DNA from: JAJDUF01 sp965238265
Lineage (GTDB): Bacteria; Chloroflexota; UBA11872; UBA12225; JAJDUF01
Reading direction: 5' to 3'
Assembly: GCA_965238265.1 (NCBI GenBank)
Contig: OZ250185.1
Coordinates: 2,852,001-2,916,000, forward strand
Length of the DNA stretch: 64,000 bases
The notes under the pieces are model-generated. The model saw nothing but the letters and a program-made list of their open reading frames with translations. It was not told the DNA's origin and searched no databases. The stretch's first letter is position 1, and each line of letters starts with the position of its first letter. Both the position numbers and the translations under genes were made by a program. Of the stretch, positions 1-9,895 are shown in pieces.

Positions 1-51
1 CCACGCTAACGGGGTAGCATTGCCTATAGCGCAGGAAGCTGGCCGCCCGGC

Positions 52-726
52 GTGCTAATGAACAGCCCTACCGCCTCCGTCCATGCCGTAGTGGTCCCCA
101 ATGGGCCGGGCCCGCTGGCCGGGGCTGCGCTGGCGGCGGTGCGGGCTGCGGATATCGTCATCGCTGCCGACGGGGGCGCGCGCCGGCTGCTGGGCCTGGG
201 TATCGCGCCACACTATCTGGTGGGCGATCTCGATTCGTTGCCCCAGGAGAGCGTAGCTCGCCTCGCGTCCGCCGGTTGCCAGGTACAACGCCATCCGGCC
301 GCCAAGGATGCCACTGATACCGAGCTGGCCATCGCGCTGGCCCTGGCCCAAGGCGCGACAGCCATTGATCTGGTTGGCGCGACGGGTGGTGCCCGTCTCG
401 ATCATAGTGTGGCCAACGTCTTGCTGCTCGCCGCCGCTTGGCCCGCTGGCGTGCGCCTGCGCTTGGTCGAAGCGACGGCGACAGCGCTGGTGGTGCGTGC
501 CGGCCAGTCCGTTGACATGCAAGGCACCGTCGGCGATATCGTGGCGCTCCTGCCGCTGGCCGGCCGGGCACGCGGGATCACCACGCGCGGCCTACAGTAT
601 GCGCTCGCCGGTGAAGACTTGGCCTTTGGCCGGGCACGCGGCGTCAGCAATGTCATGACCGGCCCGATCGCCAGTATTTCGGTTGCCGCCGGCCTACTGC
701 TCGTTATCCACCAGCGTCCCGACTGA
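52..726 (+). CDS. thiN: Thiamine pyrophosphokinase
   Basis: Transfers pyrophosphate from ATP to thiamine to make the cofactor thiamine diphosphate in the cytosol. The family motifs are all visible: ADGGARRL (about residues 39-46), GDLDS (58-62, metal and substrate site), KDATDTELA (85-93) and GATGGARLDH (109-118), followed by the C-terminal beta-sandwich. The 224-residue length is normal for bacterial TPK. The start is uncertain: a GTG at 52 and an ATG at 58 are both possible, with an AGGAAG about 14 nt before the GTG. The gene stands alone on the plus strand and is followed by a second small plus-strand gene. The family assignment is firm. Confidence 0.93.
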   Translation: MLMNSPTASVHAVVVPNGPGPLAGAALAAVRAADIVIAADGGARRLLGLGIAPHYLVGDLDSLPQESVARLASAGCQVQRHPAAKDATDTELAIALALAQGATAIDLVGATGGARLDHSVANVLLLAAAWPAGVRLRLVEATATALVVRAGQSVDMQGTVGDIVALLPLAGRARGITTRGLQYALAGEDLAFGRARGVSNVMTGPIASISVAAGLLLVIHQRPD

Positions 727-813
727 CCTCCGGCACTGCCGTGTACGGCCCCTGAACCCGCGCTGGCATACTTCCGCATGCCGATACAAGCCGCGAGCAA
801 AGGAGTGCTTCCA

Positions 814-1244
814 ATGGCCGGTAACGTCATCGTCGGTGGGACCGCAGCCGGCGGCTACACCCAGCGCATCAACACGGGTAGTCATACCCTGACGGCCGAT
901 GAACCGTTGGAGGTTGGTGGGCGCGACCAAGGACCAACACCGTATGAGCTGCTCTTGAGCGCGTTGGGGTCCTGCACTGCGATCACGCTGCGCTTATACG
1001 CAGCCCACAAGCAGTGGCCTCTGGAGGACGTAGTTGTCGAGCTTGACCACGACCGCATCCACGCCGAAGACTGTGCCGACTGCGAAACCGCATCCGCACC
1101 AGAGTAACCGTGTCCGGGCCGCTCGACGAGGATCAGGTTGCCCGATTGCGGGAGATCGCCGTCCGCTGTCCGGTGCATCGGACCCTGGCAGGTGAGATCA
1201 CCTTCGATGATTCGCTCGTCCTCTCCGCGCCCTCGCCCGCATAG
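814..1244 (+). pseudogene. OsmC family peroxiredoxin-like protein, frameshifted
   Basis: The ATG at 814 has AGGAG about 8 nt upstream. The first frame reads a typical OsmC start (GGRDQGPTPYELLLSALGSC, then a HAEDCADCE motif) but stops at 1105-1107. The missing C-terminal half continues in another frame from about 1086: RIRTRVTVSGPLDEDQ, then REIAVRCPVHRTLAGEI, the conserved second-cysteine segment, ending at TAG 1242-1244. OsmC proteins reduce organic hydroperoxides using two cysteines. Both are encoded here but in different frames. One missing or extra base near 1085-1090 explains the break. It is either a real frameshift or a sequence error; I cannot tell which. Confidence 0.8.
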
Positions 1245-1348
1245 TGACCCGGCCCACCGGTGTCTCTTCTTGTGCCGTAGAGGCACCGTCCGACTCCGGT
1301 GGTCGGAGGGGCTGTACGGAGCGTGGCGCCCCAGCCACGGCGGTGTTA

Positions 1349-1891
1349 CTACAAACCGGCGAGTGGCGGGCAGGCCTTGTCGAAGGTCGCGGCGGCACGC
1401 TTTGGTGTGAGGCGCGGCTTTTGTAGCCAGAAGAGGTGCCGGGGGAGTGCCGCATTGTAGGCGGTCAGCAGGCGGTCCAGCGCCGCCGCCGCGCGCAGGT
1501 ACCGTGTGCGCGCCGTGGCGCTGTCCCCGCGGAGTCGCTTGGCGGCCAGCGCACGTTCCGAGTAGGGCAGCGTCAGCAGCCGTTGACGCCGGTCGTGTAG
1601 CTGCCGTCCGATCTGCGCCAGTCCGGCGCGGAGGGCGTCGCTGCGGCGCTGGACCTGCTGCTGTAGCCCGATCCACGGCGGACTGATGTCGGCGTTCCGC
1701 ATGATCCGGTGCGCCAGTGCCCACTCGCCTTCAAGCGGATTTTCGTAGAGCTGCAACGGCCGGCCCAAACCGGGCAGATTGTCGAAATGGCCGGCCGCCT
1801 GCGCCTCCTTGATCTTCCGATCAGCCAGGTCCGCCCAGTCGTCCAGGTCAACAACCACTTCGTGCCCGTCGCCCTCTTTACGCACCGACAT
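1349..1891 (-). CDS. DUF1992 (DnaJ-C28-like) domain protein
   Basis: The N-terminal part carries the DUF1992 signature: a DRKIKEAQAAGHFDNLPG segment, then GRPL and a PPWIGLQQQ-type segment. This conserved domain is found in bacterial proteins and in the eukaryotic DNAJC28. Its molecular function is unknown. The rest is a basic helical region of about 100 residues rich in Arg and Leu. I chose the ATG at 1891 because a longer reading (to 1936) uses TTG, and homologous sequence begins only after this ATG. The gene is on the minus strand, convergent with the OsmC remnant and downstream of the pentapeptide-repeat gene. Confidence 0.75.
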   Translation of the reverse strand: MSVRKEGDGHEVVVDLDDWADLADRKIKEAQAAGHFDNLPGLGRPLQLYENPLEGEWALAHRIMRNADISPPWIGLQQQVQRRSDALRAGLAQIGRQLHDRRQRLLTLPYSERALAAKRLRGDSATARTRYLRAAAALDRLLTAYNAALPRHLFWLQKPRLTPKRAAATFDKACPPLAGL

Positions 1892-1956
1892 AGCAGCACT
1901 ATCCCACAGCCCCAGCCCTCGTGCCAACTCACCCAAATCCCCTCCGCCGCCTCGCG

Positions 1957-2982
1957 CTAATCAGTCCAGTGGTCCGGGTGCTCTACGTCTGACGGCAGCT
2001 TGGTATGTTTGTCCCCCTTGGCCCTCGCGAGTTGCCCAGGAGTAAGGAAGAATACTTCGTTGAGGTCGGCCCCCCGCAAGTCGGCGCCAGTGAGGTCCGC
2101 CCCCCGCAGGTTGGCCCCCCGCAGATCGGCCGACATGAGACGTGTCCCCTGTAAGTTGGCCTCAGCGAGGCGTGACCACCGCAAATCGGCCCCGGCGAGG
2201 CGTGCTCGTTGCAAGTCAACTCCAATGAGATACACTCCCTGCAAATTGGCCAGCGAAAGGTACGCCCTCTGCAAGTCGGCCTTCCTGAAGTTCGCCCGCC
2301 GCAGTTTGGCTTTGTAGAGATTGGCTCCGCGCAGGTCCGTATTATGCAGGTCTGGCCCCTCCCCCGGTGGATCGTAGTTATCCTGCCGCCGCCCGAGGAC
2401 GGTGAGCGCAGCCTGAATATCGGTCGCCAGGGGCTGCTCGTCGGCTGTCGGCTGTTGATCTTCGGGCGGTGGATCCCACGGGGCGTGCTCGCGCACATAG
2501 GCCGTGAGGATTTCCATAATCGGCCAATGATCCCGGCGCGAGTCCCGTGCGATGCGTTCCAGGGCGTAAATCGCCCCTAGTCGCACATCCAAGCTGTCGT
2601 TGCCTAGGTGGTCTACAGCCCGGCTAAAGCGCTCGGTCACTTGCCCTTCTTGGGCGACCTGTAGGCGCCGCCAGGTGATCCAGATGACGACAAGCCCTAT
2701 CACACCGCCGCCGATCTGCGCGAGCGTGCGGCGGGCGTTGTCCTCCCGCTCTAGGCGCATAACGTCGTCCGCTATAGCGGCAGTCTGGCACTGGGGAATG
2801 AAGATCAATAGGGGAATAGCAATGATGAGGGCGACTGCTACCATTGTGCCGATGGCCCGGGTAGGCGTCCCGGTCAGCTTCTGCCGGATTGCAGACCAGG
2901 AGCGCCGCACTTTAGCCCGCAGCCAGCCCCACGCCCGGTCGAGCCGGGTACGACTCGCTAAACGTGCTGCCATAGCCCTCAT
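1957..2982 (-). CDS. Pentapeptide-repeat membrane protein
   Basis: The N-terminal third is basic and contains two hydrophobic segments (around MVAVALIIAIPLLIFIP and GGGVIGLVVIWITW) that should anchor the protein in the membrane. The middle region resembles segments found before pentapeptide repeats (RFSRAVDHLGNDSLDVRLGA). The C-terminal third is about 20 tandem A(D/N)LxG-type units, such as ADLRGANLRGADLTGADL, which fold as a right-handed quadrilateral beta-helix. The repeats face the cytosol by prediction. The role is unknown. Pentapeptide proteins are usually scaffolds and a few mimic DNA. The ATG at 2982 has GAGG 7 nt upstream; a longer start at 3048 is possible. Confidence 0.85.
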   Translation of the reverse strand: MRAMAARLASRTRLDRAWGWLRAKVRRSWSAIRQKLTGTPTRAIGTMVAVALIIAIPLLIFIPQCQTAAIADDVMRLEREDNARRTLAQIGGGVIGLVVIWITWRRLQVAQEGQVTERFSRAVDHLGNDSLDVRLGAIYALERIARDSRRDHWPIMEILTAYVREHAPWDPPPEDQQPTADEQPLATDIQAALTVLGRRQDNYDPPGEGPDLHNTDLRGANLYKAKLRRANFRKADLQRAYLSLANLQGVYLIGVDLQRARLAGADLRWSRLAEANLQGTRLMSADLRGANLRGADLTGADLRGADLNEVFFLTPGQLARAKGDKHTKLPSDVEHPDHWTD

Positions 2983-3189
2983 TTGCTCGCCTCGCAGCCC
3001 TTTCTCTATATGAACGCTGAAACCTTGATGAAGTGGCACCATCCGCACTTACCCAGGGTGCTCACAAGGAACGCCCATCCATCCTGCCCATCCTCACATC
3101 CCGTAAATCCTGATTCTGACCCCCCGTTGTCTTTCCCCCACCCCCGCCTATATGTCCCACCGTTGGGATGTGGCAGATGCAAGACCATC

Positions 3190-3495
3190 CTGGAGCACCG
3201 GGCACCGCCCGGCAGGGTCCCACTCGCACCATCATGCTAGTCAACAGCGGTGGCAAAGCCACCCAGCCGAGGGCACCGGGTCATGAGCGACCCCTCGCCG
3301 CGCTGTCTGCGGCGAGGCATGGCCGACTGAGTGCCGACTCAGGGGCACCGGGTGCTGACGTACCCCTCGCCAGTACGGCGGGGGCGCCGGGTCAGCACTG
3401 TCTGAGTGCCGCTTTGCGCGCACCGGGTGCTGACGTACCCCTGGCCACCACGGCCGGGGCGCCGGGTCATCACCGTCTGCGTGCCGCGCCAATCG
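3190..3495. repeat. Tandem array of imperfect 72-75 bp hairpin units
   Basis: Three clear units begin with GCACCGGG at 3273, 3345 and 3420, and a more decayed unit lies before them. Spacing is 72 and 75 bp. Each unit is self-complementary: in the second, TGCTGAC pairs with GTCAGCA and an inner CCCTCGCC pairs with GGCGGGG; in the first, CCTCGCC pairs with GGCGAGG. There are no unique spacers, so this is not CRISPR. A minus-strand reading gives a 25-residue peptide repeat (GTQTV..TRRP), which I take as a by-product of the DNA repeat. Confidence 0.75.
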
Positions 3496-3603
3496 CCACC
3501 ACGCCCGTGCCGGCCGGCATCAGCCGGCTGCGCCAGGCCACCTTGCCCCGCGTCCCTGCCACCCCCAACACCCTGACCTATCCGCACTCCGGCTCCCCCG
3601 CCT

Positions 3604-3628
3604 CGTCATTGCGGCGGAAGCCGCAATT
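3604..3628. repeat. R1 palindromic repeat copy
   Basis: CGTCATTGCGGC followed by its near-complement GCCGCAAT. This is one copy of dispersed family R1, which recurs in many gaps of the window. Confidence 0.8.
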
Positions 3629-3941
3629 CACAAACCGGCCCGTTGCCGGTCGCCGCGCGGACTCCCCTTCCCTGGCAGGGAAGGGGCCGGGTGACAGGTC
3701 AAAGCTGCACCACACCTGGCACTATCCGTGCGGCTTTGGCCTGTCAGGGGTTAGGTCCAACCCACTCCCTATCGAAAAACCTACCCTTATCAGCCGGCCC
3801 TCCCAAGCTCCCACCGACTCACAACGCGGCTCCACCACCCACCAAGTGCATCCTGCCATCCAAGTACCGCCCCGTCCACGGTCTTGCTCCACCGCGGGCA
3901 CGGGCTTCCTCCTCCTCCACCCCTCCCGCGCCCCACCGCCT

Positions 3942-4038
3942 CGTCATTGCGGCGCAGGCCGCAATCCAGCGCCTGTCCCGTCATTCCCGCGCACGCGGGA
4001 ATCACCCCCTCTCCCCGTGGGAGAGGGCCGGGGTGAGG
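3942..4038. repeat. Composite of R1, R2 and R4 repeats
   Basis: Three different palindromes lie side by side: R1 (TTGCGGC/GCCGCAA), R2 (CGTCATTCCCGCG and CGCGGGAATC) and R4 (CCCTCTCCCCGTGGGAGAGG followed by GCCGGGGTGAGG). They end 49 nt from the 3' end of the MmeI-like gene. Confidence 0.75.
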
Positions 4039-4086
4039 GCCGCCCCGGCCCCCGGTCAGGGCGTGAGGCCCACGAGTCACTGCCCA

Positions 4087-6843
4087 CTACCCACCAACCA
4101 CCGGCGACTGGTCAGCAGGCGCCAGCACCGCCGCGTCCAGCCGCCGGTGCGCCAGGTCCAGCCACGTCGGCCGCGCGTTGTAGAGGTTCGTCAGCGTGCG
4201 CCGCTTCAGCTCCCGCGCCGACGCGCCCGCCGGATTCAGCCAGCGGTCCCGCAGCGCCACCAGCTCCCGCGCCGCCTCCGCAATGGCCCCGACCCGCGGA
4301 TCGTCCGCCGGCTCCCGCCCCGGCGGCCACGGCAACGGGAACGTCTCGAATGTCGTCGTCAGCGTATAGCGAAACCCGCTCTCCGCCTCCCGCAGCTGCG
4401 TACCCGTCGCCCGCGCCCATAGCTCGTGGGCCGTGGAGTGCAGCACCCCGAAGAAGTAGTCGTCGTCCCGCGCAAAGACGACGAGTGCATCAGACGGGAT
4501 TTCTTTGTCAGATAGCCAGCAAAATAGCCTATGCTTTCCGACTCGCACAGTAACGATGAAGCGCGCTAACCCTTGCAGGGCAAGTAGCATTGCTGGTCTG
4601 GGTTCTCCGTGAATCCACCACTTCTCCCGGTATGTTCTACGATGGTTCTGCTCCCTGACCGGCTTGACCACACGCCTGACAAACTCGAACGGGGCTTCAT
4701 ATTGTGCAGCCGTGCTCTCCGACATATTGGGAGGGAAAAACGCAACATGCCTCGTGACGGTACGCTTTGCAACAGACTCTGCATTCCTGATCTGTACCAC
4801 CACGTCCGAGTTTGGTCGGCCGTTCACGTTTGCTGGCAGAGCAAGCATCCGCCGCGCTTCATCGTTCGGCAGATCAAAGGGGCCGTGCATTGACACACCG
4901 ATGAAAGAGTAACCAAGGTTTACCTTGAGCCGGCGGGCCTGTGTCAGGTCTATACCGCTCGTCAGGTTGGCATTGATCGTCTTCACCGGCTCGCCGTCGA
5001 GCCTGTACGCTTCCTCGGCGCCGGCATCGAATCCGACCATCGAGACCTGCACCGCCGCCCCGTCCAGCACCCACTTCCGGTCGCTCCACGCCATGAAGAT
5101 GTCGCCCGTCCCCTTGATCCCCTCCAGCACCCGCCGGTTGGCCCCGCCGCGGATCGCCTGCGTCGCCAGCAGCCCGGCCCGCCGCACCTGCCCGTCGGCG
5201 ATCAGCGCCCGCGCCCGCTCGAACCAGTACGTCACCAGGTCCGCTTCACGCGGCACGCGCCCGTCATACAGCACGAACAGCCGGTCCACGTAGTCGTCGC
5301 CCAGCTCCGCGCGCAGGCGTTTGCCGCCCAGGAAGGGCGGATTGCCGATGATGATGTCCGCCGCCGGCCAGTCCGGTTCGACCGGCTGCCCCTCTCCATC
5401 GGCAGCGAGCACGGCGTCCGTGCGCCGGATGTTGTGCAACGGCTTGAGAATCGGCTTGTCGGGAATACCGAACCCGTTTTCGTGCAGCCACTGGATGTAC
5501 CCGATCCAGACGACGACCGAGGCCAGCTCGTGGGCGTAGGTGTTGATCTCGATGCCGTAGAGCTGGCCGGGATGGACCTGGGGCAGCAGCCCGGACAGGC
5601 CATTCGTCGCCGCGAAGATGCTGACTTCCTTCTCCAGGTCGAGCAGCCGCTTCAGCGCCACGTAGAGGAAGTTGCCGCTGCCGCACGCCGGGTCGAGCAC
5701 GCGGATGCTGGCGATCTCGCCGGCAAAGTCCCGCAGCAACCGCTCCAGCGCCCGCCGGTGGAGGGTGCGCGCGCCTCCGGTGGCCGCGTCGCGCCTGGCA
5801 ATCAGCGCCTCGGCCTGCGCCCGCACCGCCGCCCAGCGTTGGCGCAGCGGCGCGATCAGCACCGGCTCGACGATCAGCAGGATGTCCTCGCGGCTGGTGT
5901 AGTGCGCCCCCAGCTGCGACCGCTTGTCCGGGTCCAGGCTGCGCTCGAAGAGTGTGCCGAAAATGGCCGGCTCGACACTGGCCCAATCGAGGCGGGCAGC
6001 CCGCTCCAATACGGCCAGATCGGCCGTCGTCAGGTCCAGCGCTTCATCGTCGGCAAACAGCCCGCCGTTGAAGTGGGCAATCTCATCGGCCCCAAAAAAG
6101 CCGCCGGCCGTCATCGTGGCGAACAGGCCCCGGAGCACCGTCTTGAAGGCGGCGGGCCGCCGCCGGGTCTGCTCCACGAGTCGCGTGAACAGGCGCGGCG
6201 GCAGCAGGTCAATGTCCTCCGCAAACAGGCAGAACAGCAGGCGCACGAGGAAGTGGGCGGCGCGCTCCGGGTCCACGCCGCGCTGCCGCAAGCTCTCGGC
6301 GAGCGTGGCGAACTCAGCCGCCGCTTGCTCGGTGACGTACTCGGCCGTCTGCTGGGGCCGCAACCGTCCCGGCTGGGTGAACACCGCCCGCAGCACGTCC
6401 AGGGGCGGCAAGGCACTCGTGCGAGTCGGTGTGGGCGCGTTCAGATCGGCCAAGTCGAAGGCATACACCTGCTTGGCCGTCCCCGTGAAGTTGGTATGCA
6501 CCTCGAAGCGGTCGAGATCGCAGACGACGAGCAGCGGCGGGTTGTCGAGGTCCTCGCGGTACTGGAGCAGCTGTTGGTAGGCCGCCCGCAAATTGGCGTG
6601 CTTGCCCTTGTATTCCCAGGCAAAGCAGCCCCGCTTCCACACGTCGGCCCAGCCCTGACCGCCGGAGGTCTTGGTAGCCCCCTTCTCGAAGGCGTACCGC
6701 TCGCCGGTGGGGTCCGCCTCATTCGGCGTCGGATGCCCCACCAAGCGGCACAGGTCAATGAAGTGCTCCTGCGCCGCAGCACGCTCGGTCCGCGCCGACG
6801 CGGACCACTTGGCGACGAACGCCGGCAGAGTCACGTCAGCCAT
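4087..6843 (-). CDS. MmeI-like type IIL/IIG restriction-modification fusion enzyme
   Basis: A single polypeptide expected to both cut and methylate DNA. The N-terminus has a PD-(D/E)XK nuclease motif with the spacing typical of MmeI: D67, nine residues, then E77-Y-K79 (EYKGK). A helical linker follows. The N6-adenine methyltransferase domain has SAM motif DPACGSGNF (383-391) and catalytic NPPF (500-503, IIIGNPPFLGGK). The C-terminal third should hold the target recognition domain and helical tail. The 918-residue length matches MmeI (about 919). The ATG at 6843 has AAGGAG about 7 nt upstream. No separate specificity or restriction gene lies nearby, as expected for this self-contained type. 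The recognition sequence cannot be read from the sequence by eye. Confidence 0.9.
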   Translation of the reverse strand: MADVTLPAFVAKWSASARTERAAAQEHFIDLCRLVGHPTPNEADPTGERYAFEKGATKTSGGQGWADVWKRGCFAWEYKGKHANLRAAYQQLLQYREDLDNPPLLVVCDLDRFEVHTNFTGTAKQVYAFDLADLNAPTPTRTSALPPLDVLRAVFTQPGRLRPQQTAEYVTEQAAAEFATLAESLRQRGVDPERAAHFLVRLLFCLFAEDIDLLPPRLFTRLVEQTRRRPAAFKTVLRGLFATMTAGGFFGADEIAHFNGGLFADDEALDLTTADLAVLERAARLDWASVEPAIFGTLFERSLDPDKRSQLGAHYTSREDILLIVEPVLIAPLRQRWAAVRAQAEALIARRDAATGGARTLHRRALERLLRDFAGEIASIRVLDPACGSGNFLYVALKRLLDLEKEVSIFAATNGLSGLLPQVHPGQLYGIEINTYAHELASVVVWIGYIQWLHENGFGIPDKPILKPLHNIRRTDAVLAADGEGQPVEPDWPAADIIIGNPPFLGGKRLRAELGDDYVDRLFVLYDGRVPREADLVTYWFERARALIADGQVRRAGLLATQAIRGGANRRVLEGIKGTGDIFMAWSDRKWVLDGAAVQVSMVGFDAGAEEAYRLDGEPVKTINANLTSGIDLTQARRLKVNLGYSFIGVSMHGPFDLPNDEARRMLALPANVNGRPNSDVVVQIRNAESVAKRTVTRHVAFFPPNMSESTAAQYEAPFEFVRRVVKPVREQNHRRTYREKWWIHGEPRPAMLLALQGLARFIVTVRVGKHRLFCWLSDKEIPSDALVVFARDDDYFFGVLHSTAHELWARATGTQLREAESGFRYTLTTTFETFPLPWPPGREPADDPRVGAIAEAARELVALRDRWLNPAGASARELKRRTLTNLYNARPTWLDLAHRRLDAAVLAPADQSPVVGG

Positions 6844-6865
6844 CGGTCTCTCCTTGGTCAGTGGC

Positions 6866-6981
6866 CCCCACCCTAACCCTCCCCCGTTGCGACATGGGGA
6901 GGGAACTATGGCCCCCCCGCCGCAGCGCCACCACCGCCACCGTCCCCCCGCCGCAGCGGGGGGACCATAGGGGGGCCGACT
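6866..6981. repeat. R5 G/C-tract palindromic repeat
   Basis: Two modules: a CCCTAACCCTCCCCCGTTGCG half with a GGGGAGGG partner, then GTCCCCCCGCCGCAGCGG and GGGGACCATAGGGGGGCC. The same two modules recur near 7720, 9760, 41920, 46440 and 63550. It fills most of the gap before the MmeI-like gene. Confidence 0.75.
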
Positions 6982-6991
6982 AGCTTACCCG

Positions 6992-7633
6992 CTACGCAAG
7001 CCGTTTGCCCTCAGCGGCCCACACCAGGCCGCGCGTCACCATCGTCAGCACGGGTGCCATGCGGACGGTCGCCGCCTGGTGGCCGAGCGAGCAGTAGAAG
7101 ACCCGTCCCTTGCCGTACCGTTTTGTCCACGTCACCGGCATCACGGTGTCACCGAAGAGCGTCGTTGCCAGCACGGTATTCCCCGGATCAACGTGCATCA
7201 GGTACTGCTCGCTTGTGACCTCGAAATCGGTGAGGCCCGCGGTAATCGGGCTGGGGGTTGGGCCGATCTGCACCGTGTACGTCACACCCGCGCCGCCCGG
7301 ATGCGCGACCCATTGCCCCCCGACCATGAACTGATACTCGGTCGCGGTGCGGAAGGCATCGCCCATCCCGCCATGCACACCACCGATACCGACCCCATCC
7401 TCCCGCACGGCCCACAGCAGCGGCTGGAGCTGGTGCTGCTCGATGGTGCCCATCGTCCAGACGGGGATGATGAGGTCCAAGCTGGCGAGGCGCTCCCCGT
7501 CGGCGAACGCCTCCAGCGTACTGGCGATGGTCACCTCAAACTGCTCGTCGCGGAGGGCGTCGGCCAGGATCATGGCTACTTGCGCCGGCTCATGGCCTTG
7601 CCAGCCGCCTTGTACGATCAGCGCTGATTTCAT
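6992..7633 (-). CDS. ThuA-like domain protein
   Basis: A 213-residue single-domain protein with the ThuA fold, related to class I glutamine amidotransferases. Visible signs are the GGWQGHEP start, a GIGGVHGGMGDAF segment at the nucleophile-elbow position, a GGQWVAHPGG segment, and a C-terminal GKGRVFYCSLGHQ motif typical of the family. ThuA proteins occur in sugar-utilisation loci and act on disaccharide-derived compounds such as 3-keto sugars. The substrate here is unknown. The ATG at 7633 has AGGAAG upstream. It is flanked on both sides by repeats, so it is probably a single-gene unit. Confidence 0.88.
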   Translation of the reverse strand: MKSALIVQGGWQGHEPAQVAMILADALRDEQFEVTIASTLEAFADGERLASLDLIIPVWTMGTIEQHQLQPLLWAVREDGVGIGGVHGGMGDAFRTATEYQFMVGGQWVAHPGGAGVTYTVQIGPTPSPITAGLTDFEVTSEQYLMHVDPGNTVLATTLFGDTVMPVTWTKRYGKGRVFYCSLGHQAATVRMAPVLTMVTRGLVWAAEGKRLA

Positions 7634-7681
7634 GGCTCTTCCTTTCTGAAACGCGGCGCCGGCCGGCTCGCCTGCCCCGGC

Positions 7682-7839
7682 CCGTCATTCCCGCGCACGC
7701 GAGAATCCATGTCTCCCCGTCGCAGCGGGGGGACCATTAGGGGGGCTGGCCCCCACCCTAACCCTCCCCCGTTGCGACGGAGGAGGGAGTACGCCGTTCC
7801 CCCAGCCGGCCTAGATTGCGGCTTTCGCCGCAATGACGG
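7682..7839. repeat. Composite of R2, R5 and R1 repeats
   Basis: R2 at 7682-7710 (CGTCATTCCCGCG/CGAGAATCC), then both R5 modules, then R1 at about 7814-7839 (ATTGCGGC/GCCGCAAT). The rest of this 296-nt gap shows nothing else recognisable until the ribosome binding site of the next gene. Confidence 0.75.
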
Positions 7840-7929
7840 AAGAGGCGGGAATGACGGATAGGTGTTATTTTCATGGCAACGACAGAAAGATGCCAGCAGA
7901 GCCTAGGCACACCTCCTCAGGAGTGAGAC

Positions 7930-8223
7930 ATGGACACTTCTCAGGTCCTCGCCGACGCCGCGCGGCGGTATCTCGACGGAGATATCTCGTTGCACGAGCT
8001 GCTCCGCATCGAGGCGGCACAGGTCCACCGACTGCCTCAACTGCCGCGCGACTCGCTGGCCGTCCGCTTGATCGGCGCTCTTACCCAAGGAATGGCCTTC
8101 ATCTATGACGGCGTTGGCACTGAAGAGGACTTGCGGCAGTCTCTCCAAGCGGAGCTACGCACACCGGACCTCTCCTCTAGTCCCGCGAGCAACGGTCGGC
8201 GTACCGTCGCCGTTTCTCCCTGA
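7930..8223 (+). CDS. Small uncharacterised protein
   Basis: A 97-residue protein that I do not recognise. A good AGGAG lies 7 nt before the ATG, which supports real expression. The first 80 residues look like a compact helical domain (AARRYLDGDISLHELLRIEA...), and the last 20 are polar and probably disordered. There is no signal peptide or membrane segment. It is convergent with fumC, whose end lies 20 nt away. There is no basis for a functional call. Confidence 0.55.
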   Translation: MDTSQVLADAARRYLDGDISLHELLRIEAAQVHRLPQLPRDSLAVRLIGALTQGMAFIYDGVGTEEDLRQSLQAELRTPDLSSSPASNGRRTVAVSP

Positions 8224-8243
8224 CATCCGACTATCGGCAGTCC

Positions 8244-9674
<1,431 letters not shown>

Positions 9675-9749
9675 TGGTGCTGCTCCTTGTTGTGCTTGTT
9701 GTCTGCTTGAGTCTACGGGATGACGCGCCAAGTCCCAACTGCCTCCCTA

Positions 9750-9872
9750 ATAGGGACGGCCCCCCTATGGCCCCCCCCGCGGCGGCAGGGGGACGACGGT
9801 TCTGGCACCGCTGTGGCAGGGGAATGGTAGTGCCCTCCCCCGTTGCGACGGGGGAGGGCGAGGGTAGGGGCC
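9750..9872. repeat. R5 G/C-tract palindromic repeat
   Basis: Both R5 modules are present: GGCCCCCCTATGGCC with GGCAGGGGGACG, then CCCTCCCCCGTTGCGACG with GGGGGAGGG. It fills the fumC-scpB gap. Confidence 0.75.
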
Positions 9873-9895
9873 ACTGACCACGGACCACTCCCACG

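Larger units (their letters stand above)
3049..4086. other. 1-kb non-coding block rich in repeats
   Basis: No believable gene lies here. Long open frames exist on both strands, but their translations are low-complexity Pro/Arg/Ala text without recognisable domains, as expected from GC-rich repetitive DNA. The block holds a tandem array of hairpin units (3190-3495) and copies of repeat families R1, R2 and R4 near 3604 and 3942-4038. It separates the pentapeptide-repeat gene from the MmeI-like gene. Confidence 0.7.

Noticed and set aside
3190..3495. Possible CRISPR array
   Set aside because: Units are contiguous 72-75 bp hairpins with no unique spacers, and no cas gene is present.
3339..3587. 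Minus-strand peptide with 25-residue repeats (GTQTV..TRRP)
   Set aside because: The period equals the 75-bp DNA repeat and the frame has no ribosome site, so it is a by-product of the repeat.
3168..4553. Plus-strand open frame of 461 codons across the 1-kb gap and into the MmeI-like gene
   Set aside because: The translation is low-complexity Pro/Arg/Ala text, covers known repeats and runs antisense into a well-supported gene.
5434..6876. Long plus-strand frame (480 codons) opposite the MmeI-like gene
   Set aside because: It is the antisense shadow of a conserved GC-rich gene, with no domain of its own.
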